From: Natrialba aegyptia DSM 13077
GTDB lineage: Archaea > Halobacteriota > Halobacteria > Halobacteriales > Natrialbaceae
Reading direction: 5' to 3'
Assembly: GCF_000337535.1 (NCBI RefSeq)
Contig: NZ_AOIP01000029.1
Location: 35,912-99,911, forward strand
DNA length: 64,000 nucleotides
Below are positions 8,897-17,825 of the stretch, one piece after another (within the stretch, counting starts at the first letter, position 1; the number at the start of each line of letters is the position of its first letter). A program made the position numbers and the translations under genes. The notes beneath the pieces were generated by a model. The model was not told where the DNA came from. It ran no database searches and worked only from the letters and a program-made list of their open reading frames with translations.

Positions 8897-9053
8897 CGCT
8901 CTCTCGGGCCGGTATTCGCGGGTAAGGGGAATGGATGTTGGGGTCGACGCGAAGTGAACTCGACGGTTCGGTGCGTCGCCGGCGTGCCGGAGACGGCCGG
9001 CTTCGGACCGACGCCGCAGTAAACGTTAGTGGATACGGGACGTGTGTCCGGGT

Positions 9054-9431
9054 ATGGAGCGACCAACGCTCGTCTACGACGACGACTGCGGGTTCTGTAC
9101 CTGGTGGGCGGACCACCTCTCGGAACGGTCATCGATCCGGCTCGTCGGGTTCAGCGACCTGACGCCGGAACTGCGGGCCGAACTCCCCGAGAGCTACGAG
9201 GACTGCTCGCACCTGCTTACCGAAGAGGGCGTCTACTCATGTGGTGCCTCGATCGAGCAGGCTTTCCTTCGCTCCGATATCGACGGTCCGGCGCGCGAGT
9301 TCGTCCAGTTTCTCCGGCACTTCGAGGAGTACGATCGGCTGCGCGAACGCGGCTACCAGGTGGTGGCGAACAACCGCGACCTCTTCGGCAAAATCGTCTC
9401 GAAGACCCCGCCAGCGAGACGGGACTCCTGA
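9054..9431 (+). CDS. DCC family thiol-disulfide oxidoreductase (DUF393)
   Basis: 125 residues with the N-terminal DCC signature VYDDDCGFCTWW, with redox cysteines Cys12 and Cys15 in a thioredoxin-like CxxC. The later GASIEQAFLRS and FGKIVSKTPP segments also match the family. ATG 9054 is used instead of an in-frame ATG 12 bases earlier because family members start two to six residues before VYDDDC. It faces the lipase-maturation-factor homologue convergently. DCC and lipase-maturation-factor genes occur as neighbours or fusions in other prokaryotes, so a joint role in exported-protein folding or lipid enzyme maturation is a reasonable inference. Confidence 0.88.
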   Translation: MERPTLVYDDDCGFCTWWADHLSERSSIRLVGFSDLTPELRAELPESYEDCSHLLTEEGVYSCGASIEQAFLRSDIDGPAREFVQFLRHFEEYDRLRERGYQVVANNRDLFGKIVSKTPPARRDS

Positions 9432-9452
9432 CGCCGAGGGGAGCGACGCGTG

Positions 9453-9533
9453 ATACGGTCTGCTGTAACGATTTACCGGCGCAACCGCGCCCGCCCTGCG
9501 ATTTCGCCGGAAATGACTTACAGCAGTCCGTAT
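9453..9533. repeat. 81-bp palindromic dispersed repeat, copy A
   Basis: The ends are ATACGGTCTGCTGTAA and TTACAGCAGTCCGTAT, imperfect inverted copies of each other, and the interior can also fold. The same 81-base unit, with five differences, occurs at 22736-22816. This copy sits in the gap between two convergent genes. It has no coding capacity and no transposase, so it looks like a MITE-like or REP-like element. No target duplication is obvious. Confidence 0.85.
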
Positions 9534-9553
9534 GAGTCCGGTTCGGGACGCCG

Positions 9554-11023
9554 TTAGTCCGCCGACCAGCCGGGCGCTCGCCGTCGCACGTCGGTCAGCG
9601 AGACGGGGTGGACGTAGGAACTGACGCGCTCGCGGTGCCACCACCGGCCGGTTTCGGCGCGTTCCTCGGGCGTCGTGTACCGGTAGCGATACCGGACTGC
9701 ACGGACGTGGGCCGGCCGTTCGGAGCCGGCAAACGGGTCCTCGGCGAGTAGCGACAGCGTCTCCGCGTCGCCCTCGAGGAGTTTGCCCAGGAATCGCAGG
9801 AACCAGGGGTGGCGACGCGGCGTCGGGGCCATCGCGGCGAACCAGAGCTGCCAGTCCAGGCGCAGGTGGTACGGGGCGATCTGGGGCGGGCGGCGCTCGG
9901 GATCTGTCGGCTTCCCCTTGAACCGGTACTCGCGCCACACCGTGTCGTCGGTGATCTCCTCGTCGGTCGTCCCCTCGATGACGATTTCGTAGCGCGTCTG
10001 CGTGATGGAGCCGAACGCCCCGTAGGTGTTGACCAGGTGTAGCGGATCGAAGGCGGTGTTCATCGTCTGACTTTCCGAGAGCATGTTCTCGACGGGACGG
10101 ATGCTCATCGCGACCACGACGAGCGCGACGACGACGGCGAGCGCCTGGAGGTACAGCGGCGTCGCGGCAGCCGCCGGCGCGGAAAGCGGGAGGACGGCCG
10201 CGAGCACGCCGTCGCTGAACGTCGGAATCGCCAGGACGATCGTGATCGCGTTCAGCCAGGCGAAATTCCCGGTGGCCATCAGCCACCCCTGAAAGCCGAT
10301 CGTGGCGAGCCCGGCCAGCGCCGAGGCGGGCTGCGGTGCGAAGTAGAGAAACGGCACCGCGAGTTCGACGACGTGGTTACCGAACGTCTCCACGCGGTGA
10401 ACTCGTTTCGAGAGGTGGTGGGCGAACCAGCTGACGGGGTTTGGAATCGGTTGGGTCTCGTAGTGGGAGTCCATACAGGAGAGGTCCCGCCAGCAGTCGT
10501 CGCCGCGGAGTTTGATCAGCCCCGCGCCGAACATGTTTCGGAAGAGTACCCACTGGAGCAACAGGATGATGAGAAACGGCGGCGCGACGGAGCCGGCACC
10601 GAGGAAGATGGCGAGAAAGCCGGTTTCGAGCAGCATCGACTCCCAGCCGTAGCCGTAGAACGTCTGGCCGGCGTTGACGAAGGAGAGGTAGAGCAGCCAC
10701 ATTGCGGTCCACAGGGCCATCGACGCGGGCGTGGCGTAGCTATCGGGCACCCAGTAGGGCACGGCGAGCAGCGCCAGCGCAGCGAGGCCGACGCCGCTCC
10801 AGGCTGCGAAGCCGATCGCCCGATCGGTCGGGACGAAATAGAAGAGGCTCGGCCGTTCGCGGAACGACGCGCCCTCGGCGTACCACTCTATCGGCAGGAG
10901 GCCGTCCTCGCCGGCCAGCGGGCGGAACTGGAAAGCGGCCACGAGAAAGGCGAGCAGATACAACAGCGCGAGCCCCCGCTGGAACAGTAGCCGGACGAGC
11001 CAGAACTCCTCGCCGTGGAACAT
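9554..11023 (-). CDS. Lipase maturation factor family membrane protein
   Basis: 489 residues with about nine membrane helices. It has the LMF signature features: the N-terminal WLVRLLFQRGLALLYLLAF, the conserved MLLETGFLAIFLG, the FRNMFGAGLIKLRGDDCWRDL segment, and a C-terminal soluble region YRFKGKPTDPERRPPQ followed by RLDWQLWFAAM. In animals LMF1 acts in the ER to fold lipases; prokaryotic homologues are uncharacterised but share the topology. It is preceded on the other side by the convergent DCC oxidoreductase. The start at 11023 (MFHGEEFWLVRLL) places the first helix at the proper distance. Confidence 0.85.
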   Translation of the reverse strand: MFHGEEFWLVRLLFQRGLALLYLLAFLVAAFQFRPLAGEDGLLPIEWYAEGASFRERPSLFYFVPTDRAIGFAAWSGVGLAALALLAVPYWVPDSYATPASMALWTAMWLLYLSFVNAGQTFYGYGWESMLLETGFLAIFLGAGSVAPPFLIILLLQWVLFRNMFGAGLIKLRGDDCWRDLSCMDSHYETQPIPNPVSWFAHHLSKRVHRVETFGNHVVELAVPFLYFAPQPASALAGLATIGFQGWLMATGNFAWLNAITIVLAIPTFSDGVLAAVLPLSAPAAAATPLYLQALAVVVALVVVAMSIRPVENMLSESQTMNTAFDPLHLVNTYGAFGSITQTRYEIVIEGTTDEEITDDTVWREYRFKGKPTDPERRPPQIAPYHLRLDWQLWFAAMAPTPRRHPWFLRFLGKLLEGDAETLSLLAEDPFAGSERPAHVRAVRYRYRYTTPEERAETGRWWHRERVSSYVHPVSLTDVRRRAPGWSAD

Positions 11024-11164
11024 GTGGGGATCTGAATCCGCCGACGAGCAAAGAGGTGGCGGGGCGTCTCCGGGACCCGACGAAAATCGGAGTCGGACCC
11101 GACGCCGCTACCGACTCGCCGGACCGCCCCCGAGTTCATGGCGAGCGCTCGTGAACAGCCCGGT

Positions 11165-11692
11165 ATGGAGCACGTCTCGATCGACGATATCGATCCGCGC
11201 TCGACCGACTATCACTCGGATCGACGCGAACTCGCGGTCCCGCTCGGGACCGAGCACCTCGCGATTACGCGCTACGTTCTCGACCCCGGCGAACGATTCA
11301 GCGGGTCGGTGCACACGCATATGGATCAGGAGGAGGTCTTCGTCGTGCTCGCCGGCGAAGCGACGTTCGAGATCGAACGCGACCGCGCCGCCGACGCGGC
11401 AGTCGAGAGCGCGGCCGGCGACGAACACGAACTCGTCGTCGGTGAGTTCGAGGCCGTCCGGTTCGCCCCCGGCGAGTTCCAGTCCGGCCGGAACGACTCG
11501 GACGACCGCGTCGTCGCGCTCGCGCTCGGCGCGCCCCGGGACAGCGAGGACGTGCGGGTCACGCGCATTCCCGTACTCGAGGATCGGAACGTCACCTGTC
11601 CCGACTGCGACCGCGACCACCTGCGAATCGGCGACGACGACGAGGCCGAACTCGTCTGTCCCGCCTGCGGCGCGCCAGTTGAACTCGAGTAA
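11165..11692 (+). CDS. Cupin-domain protein with C-terminal zinc ribbon
   Basis: 175 residues. Cupin motif 1 is visible as GSVHTHMDQEEVFVVLAGEA (two His and a Glu for metal binding), and motif 2 is VRFAPGEFQSGRND, in which the usual His is missing. The C-terminus carries two CxxC pairs, VTCPDCDRDHL and LVCPACGAPVELE, a rubredoxin-like zinc ribbon. The enzyme activity or ligand is unknown. ATG 11165 gives a start at MEHVSIDDIDP; an upstream ATG at 11138 would add nine polar residues and overlap what is probably promoter sequence. It is divergent from the LMF homologue. Confidence 0.8.
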   Translation: MEHVSIDDIDPRSTDYHSDRRELAVPLGTEHLAITRYVLDPGERFSGSVHTHMDQEEVFVVLAGEATFEIERDRAADAAVESAAGDEHELVVGEFEAVRFAPGEFQSGRNDSDDRVVALALGAPRDSEDVRVTRIPVLEDRNVTCPDCDRDHLRIGDDDEAELVCPACGAPVELE

Positions 11693-11754
11693 TTGGCCAG
11701 TGCTGGCCGTTCGTCCGCATCTCGTGTCCGAGTCCACCGAGTTCGGAAGCCGTC

Positions 11755-14526
11755 CTACGCCGGAAGCAGCGACCGCGACGAGTTCAGCACGATCAGGCCG
11801 GCGGAAACGCCGACGGCAACGGCGGTAAACAGCGGATTCAGGAGGCCGGCCAGGGCGAGCGGAACGACGATGGCGTTGTAGCTGAGTGCGAGCGCCAGGT
11901 TCCGGACGACGCGGCGGCGGGCGGCGCGCGCGAGTGCGAACGCGCGCTCGACGCCGGTGAGGTCGTCGTCGACGATGGCGAGGTCGGCCGCGTCGGAGGC
12001 CAGCGCCGTGCCGCCGCCGAGCGAGAGCCCCAGATCCGCCGCGGCGAGCGCCGGGGCGTCGTTCGTTCCGTCGCCGACCATCGCGACGCGGTCGTCGGTC
12101 CGGAGCCGGCGAATGGCTTCGGTTTTGCCGTCCGGCGGGACGCCGGTGAAGACGTGGTCGACGCCCGGATGGCGGGCGAACGCGTCAGCGGAGCGGCCCT
12201 CGTCGCCGGTGAGCACGACGACCGAGACGCCGCTCTCGGAGAGGGCCGTGACGGTTTCTTCCCAGTCGTCCCGGGCTTCGTCACCCACGACGACGAGGCC
12301 CTCGGTGCGACCGTTCCGGCCGATCACGACCGGGAGATTCCCCGCCTCGCGTGCGTCGCTCGCTCGCTCCGCGAGTTCAGGATCGAGGTCCCAGTCGCGG
12401 TCACCGAACAGGTCGGGGTGGCCGACGAGGAGGCGGTCGCCGTCGACGACGCCCGAGACGCCGTTGCCGTGATCGGTGAACTCGCGGACGAACTCGTCGC
12501 CGGCGGAGTCGGTGGGATCGGGACGGTCGGTGGGGTCGGTGGACTCTCTCTCGTCTCGTGAACGCGTCGAATCGTCGACCGTGCCGCCGTCGGATGCCGA
12601 GTCGTCGACCGCGTTCGGGGCGTCCGGGGAACCCGAGGAACCGGGGCCTCCATTCGACGCAAACGCCGCCGTAATCGCCGCGGCGGCCGGGTGGGATGCG
12701 TGTCGTTCGAGTCGGCCGGCCGCTCGAAGCAGAGCCGGCGAGCCATCGGCCTCGAGTACCGTCATCTCGCCCGTCGTCAGCGTCCCGGTTTTATCGAAGA
12801 CGACGGTATCGATCTCTCGCAATCGCTCGAAGACGGTTTCGTCGAAGACGACGATACCGTGGTCCATGGCCTCGCGGATACTCGACGCGATCGAGTAGGG
12901 CGTTGCGAGGCCGAGCGCCCACGGACTCGCCACCATGATCGTCAGGAGCACGGCCAGTACCGTCGTTGTTGACGCGAGTCCGTTCCCGTGAAAGACGTTC
13001 CAGGCGCCCACGAGTGCCCCAGCGCCGAGCACGATCGGGAGGAAGATCGCCGCGAGTTCGTCGGCGCGCCGCTGGATGCCGTGGGCTGCGCTCTGGAGGT
13101 TCCAGACGGTTCGAGTGAGCCTGTCGATGCTGCTGTCGGTTCGGTCGCCGACGGCGACGATCGCGGCGTCGCCGGTGACGACGGAGCCGCCGACGACCGC
13201 GTCGCCGGGGGTTTTCGAGATCGGGAGCGACTCGCCGGTGACGACCGCTTCGTCGACCGTACACGAACTCGCGACGAGTTCGCCGTCGACGGGGATGCGT
13301 TCGCCGGCTCGGACGAGGACTCGGTCGCCGGCGGAGAGGTCGGTGACGGGGACGGTCCGGGTGTGCTGCGTCGATGTATCGGGGTCGGCGGCCGTCGTCG
13401 CAGCGGCGGTGGGGTCGGCGGGGTCGGAGCCGGTCTCCGAACCGGCGCTGTCGAACACGCGGGCCGTGTCGACCTGCGAGATCGTGAGTTCGGTGAGCCG
13501 GTCCATGGCCTGGCGCTTGACCGTCGCTTCGTAGAAGAGCGCGGCCATGACGATGGCGGCGACGATGATCGTCAGGTCGTAGTAGAGGTCGTTGCGACCG
13601 GAGACGAAGGCGATGGTGCCGTAGCAGAAGGCGCTCACGACGGTGAGCGACGCGAGCAGTTGGGTGCTCGGCTGGCGGTGTTTGAGGCTGACGTAGGCAC
13701 CCCGTAAGAGCGGCATGCCGGTGAGATAGAGGACGGCACCGGTGACGGTGAAAAACAGCGGCAAAAAGAGTAGGCCGCCGAATCCGGTAAACGCCTCGTC
13801 GTAGAGGGCGAGGACTCGCCAGTCGAAGACCGAGGCGAGGTACGTCGGATACAGGAGCGCGGCGTAGGGGATGAGCAGGAACGATCCGAAGACGATGCCG
13901 ATGACGTACCGAACTTCGAGCATATCGTCCGTCCGTCGCTTTCGCAGCCCGGACATCTCGCGCGAGCGTCGCGTGCCGCCGGTCTCGTCGTCGCTCGAGG
14001 CCTCTTCGCGGCGGTAGGCTGTGTAGCCGGTCGTCGTCAGTGCCGCCTCGAGTTCGGCGGCGGAGCTGCGGGCGGGGTCGTGATCGATGCGGATGGTTTC
14101 GGTGACGTAGCTCGCGGCGGCGTCGGTGACGCCGTCCTGGGATTTCGCGACCGATTCGAGGTAGCGTTCGCAGGTGGCGGCGTACATGCCGTCGACGCGG
14201 AGGAAGGTTCGGTCGGGTGCTGGGGCGTCGGCGGACGTGGCCGCGGAGTCGTCTGCGGTCTCGATGCTGGGCGTCGAGCCGGCGGCGGGCTGACCGGCTT
14301 CGTCGCCAGGGGTTGGCTCATCGAGCGTCTCGTCGATCTGCCGACAGCCGGTCGAACAGAAGGTGTTCGTGGCTGTGGCATTGCTGTGGGTCGGTTGCTC
14401 GTCACTGTCGCTCTCGGCGGGCGTCAGTGCCGTCCCGCAGAGTCGACAGCGGCTCGGTCCGGGGGTAGGGCTGGCCGTCGACCGTTCGGCATCGTCGTCC
14501 ACAACGGATCTCGCGCGGCGAGCCAA
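11755..14526 (-). CDS. Heavy-metal-type P1B ATPase with SPW in place of CPC
   Basis: 923 residues. The order is an N-terminal Cys-rich segment (CRLCGTAL then FCSTGCRQ), a degenerate HMA domain around residues 105-165 (GMYAATC, first Cys of CxxC lost), about eight membrane helices, actuator motif VTGESLPISK, membrane motif SPW at 534-536, phosphorylation site DKTGT with Asp578, a long Ser/Asp-rich insertion near 625-680, and GDGTNDAPAL near the C-terminus. P1B transporters use CPC, CPH, SPC or similar in the ion path. SPW lacks a cysteine, so the ion cannot be assigned to copper by motif. The ATPase core appears complete. It is followed downstream by the convergent cupin gene. Confidence 0.85.
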   Translation of the reverse strand: MARRARSVVDDDAERSTASPTPGPSRCRLCGTALTPAESDSDEQPTHSNATATNTFCSTGCRQIDETLDEPTPGDEAGQPAAGSTPSIETADDSAATSADAPAPDRTFLRVDGMYAATCERYLESVAKSQDGVTDAAASYVTETIRIDHDPARSSAAELEAALTTTGYTAYRREEASSDDETGGTRRSREMSGLRKRRTDDMLEVRYVIGIVFGSFLLIPYAALLYPTYLASVFDWRVLALYDEAFTGFGGLLFLPLFFTVTGAVLYLTGMPLLRGAYVSLKHRQPSTQLLASLTVVSAFCYGTIAFVSGRNDLYYDLTIIVAAIVMAALFYEATVKRQAMDRLTELTISQVDTARVFDSAGSETGSDPADPTAAATTAADPDTSTQHTRTVPVTDLSAGDRVLVRAGERIPVDGELVASSCTVDEAVVTGESLPISKTPGDAVVGGSVVTGDAAIVAVGDRTDSSIDRLTRTVWNLQSAAHGIQRRADELAAIFLPIVLGAGALVGAWNVFHGNGLASTTTVLAVLLTIMVASPWALGLATPYSIASSIREAMDHGIVVFDETVFERLREIDTVVFDKTGTLTTGEMTVLEADGSPALLRAAGRLERHASHPAAAAITAAFASNGGPGSSGSPDAPNAVDDSASDGGTVDDSTRSRDERESTDPTDRPDPTDSAGDEFVREFTDHGNGVSGVVDGDRLLVGHPDLFGDRDWDLDPELAERASDAREAGNLPVVIGRNGRTEGLVVVGDEARDDWEETVTALSESGVSVVVLTGDEGRSADAFARHPGVDHVFTGVPPDGKTEAIRRLRTDDRVAMVGDGTNDAPALAAADLGLSLGGGTALASDAADLAIVDDDLTGVERAFALARAARRRVVRNLALALSYNAIVVPLALAGLLNPLFTAVAVGVSAGLIVLNSSRSLLPA

Positions 14527-14600
14527 ATAACGGTGTCTCTCCGCTCTCGATCGACGCTCGCTCTCGGCGTCTGATCGACCCGGAACCGGCCGCGCGATCG

Positions 14601-16142
14601 CTACCGCGGATCGAACTCGGTCGCCGCGTTCGCGAGATCCCGAACGAACGGCCGCGGGTCGTCACGACTGAGATAATCACACCGGCGCTCGGTTGCCATC
14701 GACCGGCAGATGTCCCACAACGCCGTCCGGAACGGCGGTTTCTCGACCAGCGGCACGTCGGCCGTCAGGATCGAGTAGAGGTGTAACAATTCGCCGCGGA
14801 CGAGGTGGCCGCCGATCCCGACCTCGTAGTCGTGGTCGATCCGCTCGCGCTCGTCGCCCGCGAGCAGCCAGTAGTAGTAGGGAAAGTCGGCCCCCGTCTG
14901 GACCGAAAACGGCAGCGACGACCAGAACCGCGGGTTCACCTCCATCAGCTTGAACTCGCCCGTCTCCTCGTCGCGAAGGAACTCGACCATCGCGAGGCCG
15001 TGCCACTCGAGGTGATCGAGCAGGGCACGTCCCGCGCGTTCGAGTTCGGGAATCCAGACCGATTCGCGGTAGGAACTCGGGCCGCCGGCGTAGCTGTAGC
15101 CCCGGCGTTGGCGGTGCTGGAACGTGGCGACCGGCTCGCCGTGGTCGTAGAGGGCGAAGAAGCCGTACTCGTCCGTCGTCGGGACGTATTCCTGCCTGAT
15201 CGGCGTGTGTCCCATCTCGGTTCGGAGCGTTTCGAGGGAGGGTGCGTCGGCGGTCCCGCTGTTCGCGTTCGTGTTCGTGTTCGTATTCGTATTCGTACTC
15301 GTACTGGTGGTCGTATTGGTATTGGCGCTCGCGCTCGTCTCGGTCGTACTGGAACTGGTACTGGCCGTGCTCTCGGTAGCCGTGGACGACGCCGTAACGG
15401 TACTGCTCGTCGTCGAAACGCGCTCGCCGGTCGAGTCGACGGCCGTATCCGCGTTCGACGAACCGTCCTCGACGCTTTCGTTCACGTCGATAGCCGTCCG
15501 GGTCGTCCCGGTCGTACTCGTTGTCGCCGTCGCGCCGGCAGTCGCAGCCGCGGCCGCCACCGTGCCGGGTGCCGTCCCGTCGTTCTCCGTTTCCAGATAC
15601 CGCGTCGATGGCGGCGCGATACACGTCTCCGGGCCGTACCGGTCGAGATACTCGTCGCCCAGTACCGAGTACCGCGGCTTGACGATCCACTCGCCCGATT
15701 CCGGAAGCTCCGTACACAACACCGTCTCCGGCGCGCCGACATCCGCGTTCGCCGCCGCCTCGAAGAGTTCAACCCGGTCCTGCGCCCTGGCGAGCGTATC
15801 CATCTCGGGCCAGGGCGTTCCGATATGCTCGCTGAACTCGTCGCGGTACTTCGAGAGGACGTACACGTCGGGCTCTCTGACCGGAATTATCGTCCGCACG
15901 TCCGGCCGCATCGCAAGCGCCTGCAGCGCATCCCGATAGGCGAGCAGATCCTCGTAGGGAGACGGCACGACGACCGCCTCGTCGCAGTACCGCGATTTCG
16001 CGGCTGGCGTCCGCTCGTCGCTCGAGACGACGATCGTCCGAATCCCGCGCCGAGCGAGCGATCGAACACACGCAACTGAACTCGGCGCGGTAATCCCTGG
16101 TACGACGACCGACTGGCACTCACCCGGGGCGTTCGATCTCAT
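14601..16142 (-). CDS. ATP-grasp carboxylate-amine ligase with a low-complexity insertion
   Basis: 513 residues. The N-terminal pre-ATP-grasp domain runs to about residue 130 (VVVPGITAPSSVACVRSLAR), the ATP-grasp lysine region is EWIVKPRYSVLG, and the C-terminal catalytic half has GLAMVEFLRDEETGEFKLMEVNPRFWSSLP, with the metal ligands Glu and Asn in LMEVNPR. Between the halves, residues about 181-301 are a run of Ser, Thr, Asn and Ala encoded by degenerate hexanucleotide repeats. Without it the protein would be of usual family length (about 390-400). It joins a carboxylate to an amine using ATP; substrates are unknown. A TATA-like ATAACAT lies about 27 bases upstream of ATG 16142. Confidence 0.85.
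   Translation of the reverse strand: MRSNAPGECQSVVVPGITAPSSVACVRSLARRGIRTIVVSSDERTPAAKSRYCDEAVVVPSPYEDLLAYRDALQALAMRPDVRTIIPVREPDVYVLSKYRDEFSEHIGTPWPEMDTLARAQDRVELFEAAANADVGAPETVLCTELPESGEWIVKPRYSVLGDEYLDRYGPETCIAPPSTRYLETENDGTAPGTVAAAAATAGATATTSTTGTTRTAIDVNESVEDGSSNADTAVDSTGERVSTTSSTVTASSTATESTASTSSSTTETSASANTNTTTSTSTNTNTNTNTNANSGTADAPSLETLRTEMGHTPIRQEYVPTTDEYGFFALYDHGEPVATFQHRQRRGYSYAGGPSSYRESVWIPELERAGRALLDHLEWHGLAMVEFLRDEETGEFKLMEVNPRFWSSLPFSVQTGADFPYYYWLLAGDERERIDHDYEVGIGGHLVRGELLHLYSILTADVPLVEKPPFRTALWDICRSMATERRCDYLSRDDPRPFVRDLANAATEFDPR
15261..15344. repeat. Degenerate hexanucleotide microsatellite inside the ATP-grasp gene
   Basis: Successive units of the type GTTCGT, ATTCGT, ACTCGT, ATTGGT and GCTCGC run in phase for about 84 bases, encoding alternating Thr and Asn/Ser on the minus strand. 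Less regular Ser/Thr coding continues to about 15560. The in-phase, third-position-variable pattern suggests expansion by replication slippage followed by drift. Confidence 0.8.
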
Positions 16143-16333
16143 AGTGGGCCGTCGACCTCGGGTGGAAATGTTATGTCGTCGCTACGGTACTCGCAGGGAG
16201 TCGCCGCTCCCGTACGGAGACGCGAGGCGATACAGCGAGACCCACCGCTGAACCGGTACAGCGCCGTCAGCCACCGGGAGAAAGCAACCCGTACTCGGGC
16301 GTATGCCGGGCCTTCCATGATCTCGAGACCCGT

Positions 16334-17824
16334 TCAGTGCTGGCGCTCCACGATCGCGCCGTCGCTACCGACGGCGACCGCTCGCGGCGGCCCGACCGCA
16401 ACCGCCCGCAGCGAGTCGGCTATCCCAGTCGCAGAACTGAACTCGGTCGAGTTCAGTTGCCGTTCGAACACCGCTCCGTCGTCGGTGCAGGCGAGCAGTC
16501 GCTCGCCGCCGACTGCGAGGCCGGTCACTGCGGTATCCGTGACGCGCTCTGGGGTCCAGGTCGCGCCGTCGTATCGGTGGACGACGCCGTCGTCGGCGCT
16601 GACCAGTACCGGTACCGGCGACGGACTGGCAGGGGTAGCCGCGACGATGTCCGTGAACGTCCCCGCCGCATCGTCGAGGCCGATTCGGGAGAACGACGTG
16701 CCGCCGTCGGTCGTCTCGAAGACGCCGTTGTTGGTGTCACAGCAGTAGCCCATCGCGTCGTCGGCGAGGTCGACGCCGCTCAGACTGGAGCCGCTGCCGG
16801 GGGTGAGCGGCTCGTCCCACGCGAGTTCACCGGGCCCGCTCGTTGCGTTGTCCGTACCGGTCGGATCGCGTCGGTAGCGCCCGCAGAGCAGTTCCCCGGA
16901 GCCGTTGCTGAGCAGGATCGTCTCGGTTCCGGCGTCGCCGCCGACGGCGATGCCGAGCCAGTTGTCGGTGATTCCGGTCGGAGCCGTGTAGTCGGTGTGG
17001 CGGTCGGTGGCGGTATCGATCCGGGCGACGGTCCCGCTGTCGCCGGCGATCCAGACGGCATCGCCGTCGTCGGTTGCGGCGACGCCGGCAAGATCGTTGC
17101 CGGCGGCGGCGGGGCCGTCTTCGAGGACGGTGCGCCAGTCGCCGGCGTTCGAACTGGCAAGGACGACGCCACCGTCGCCGACGGCATAGCTGTGCCCGGC
17201 GTCAGTGATGGCTACGTCGGAGAGCGGTGCCTCGGTGGGTGCGTCGGCGGTGGTCCATTCGACGTCTCGATCCGGACGAGAACGGGGCACGTCCGCCGTC
17301 GATTGCTCTTCGTCCGGCGCTGTACCGGCGTCGACTGCCGGTTCGTGAGGTGTACTGTCGCTCGCAGTTTCATCGGTATCCGGAGCAGTCGCAGCATCAC
17401 TCACATTCTCGTTCACCGACGCTGACACAGCGGCCGGCTCGTCCTCCTGGCTCTGGGGCTGCTGATCGTCCATCGATTGCGCCACGGAACGGCTTGCGGA
17501 CTGATCAGCAGCACCCGGCCCCATTCCGAGTTCACCGCCCGTCCTGCGCCAGCGGGCGTAGAGGACGACGAGCGGGACGAGATAGGCGGCGAGTGCAAGC
17601 GCAGCGAACCAGCGGTTGACGACCGTCAGCGTTCCGAAGGCGGTCAACGCCGCAGCGGCGAGCGCGTGAACCCACGTCTTGGTGTAGGCACGAACGAAGT
17701 CGACGAATCCGTCGGCGTCGTGCTCCGACCCCGAGTGTGGCTCAGTAGCTGACATGTCGTTCGCCGTCTGCTGGTTCGATCGATCGGTGTTCGCGGCCGA
17801 CTCGCGCTCGATTTGCGGGGCCAC
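16334..17824 (-). CDS. Membrane-anchored beta-propeller protein (Ycf48/photosystem assembly-like repeats)
   Basis: 496 residues. Two membrane helices at about 50-90 are followed by a long acidic Ser/Ala/Asp/Thr linker (110-200), then a repeat domain to the C-terminus. The repeats have the form VGDGGVVLASSNAGDW, IAGDSGTVARID, GVFETTDGGTSF and CTDDGAVFERQ, which match Ycf48/BNR-like beta-propeller blades; about six or seven are visible. The role is unknown; a surface or assembly scaffold is an inference. The start may be ATG 17824, one base after the sulfatase-like stop, or ATG 17755 (MSATEPHSG). Either way it is probably cotranscribed with the sulfatase-fold gene. Confidence 0.75.
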   Translation of the reverse strand: MAPQIERESAANTDRSNQQTANDMSATEPHSGSEHDADGFVDFVRAYTKTWVHALAAAALTAFGTLTVVNRWFAALALAAYLVPLVVLYARWRRTGGELGMGPGAADQSASRSVAQSMDDQQPQSQEDEPAAVSASVNENVSDAATAPDTDETASDSTPHEPAVDAGTAPDEEQSTADVPRSRPDRDVEWTTADAPTEAPLSDVAITDAGHSYAVGDGGVVLASSNAGDWRTVLEDGPAAAGNDLAGVAATDDGDAVWIAGDSGTVARIDTATDRHTDYTAPTGITDNWLGIAVGGDAGTETILLSNGSGELLCGRYRRDPTGTDNATSGPGELAWDEPLTPGSGSSLSGVDLADDAMGYCCDTNNGVFETTDGGTSFSRIGLDDAAGTFTDIVAATPASPSPVPVLVSADDGVVHRYDGATWTPERVTDTAVTGLAVGGERLLACTDDGAVFERQLNSTEFSSATGIADSLRAVAVGPPRAVAVGSDGAIVERQH

Positions 17825-17825
17825 G

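Noticed and set aside
9453-9533. Small proteins encoded within the palindromic repeat
   Set aside because: Frames through the repeat occur in both copies only because the repeat is conserved as DNA; there is no start context or codon bias.
12900-12940. Copper assignment of the P-type ATPase
   Set aside because: The CPC motif needed for that call is absent (SPW).
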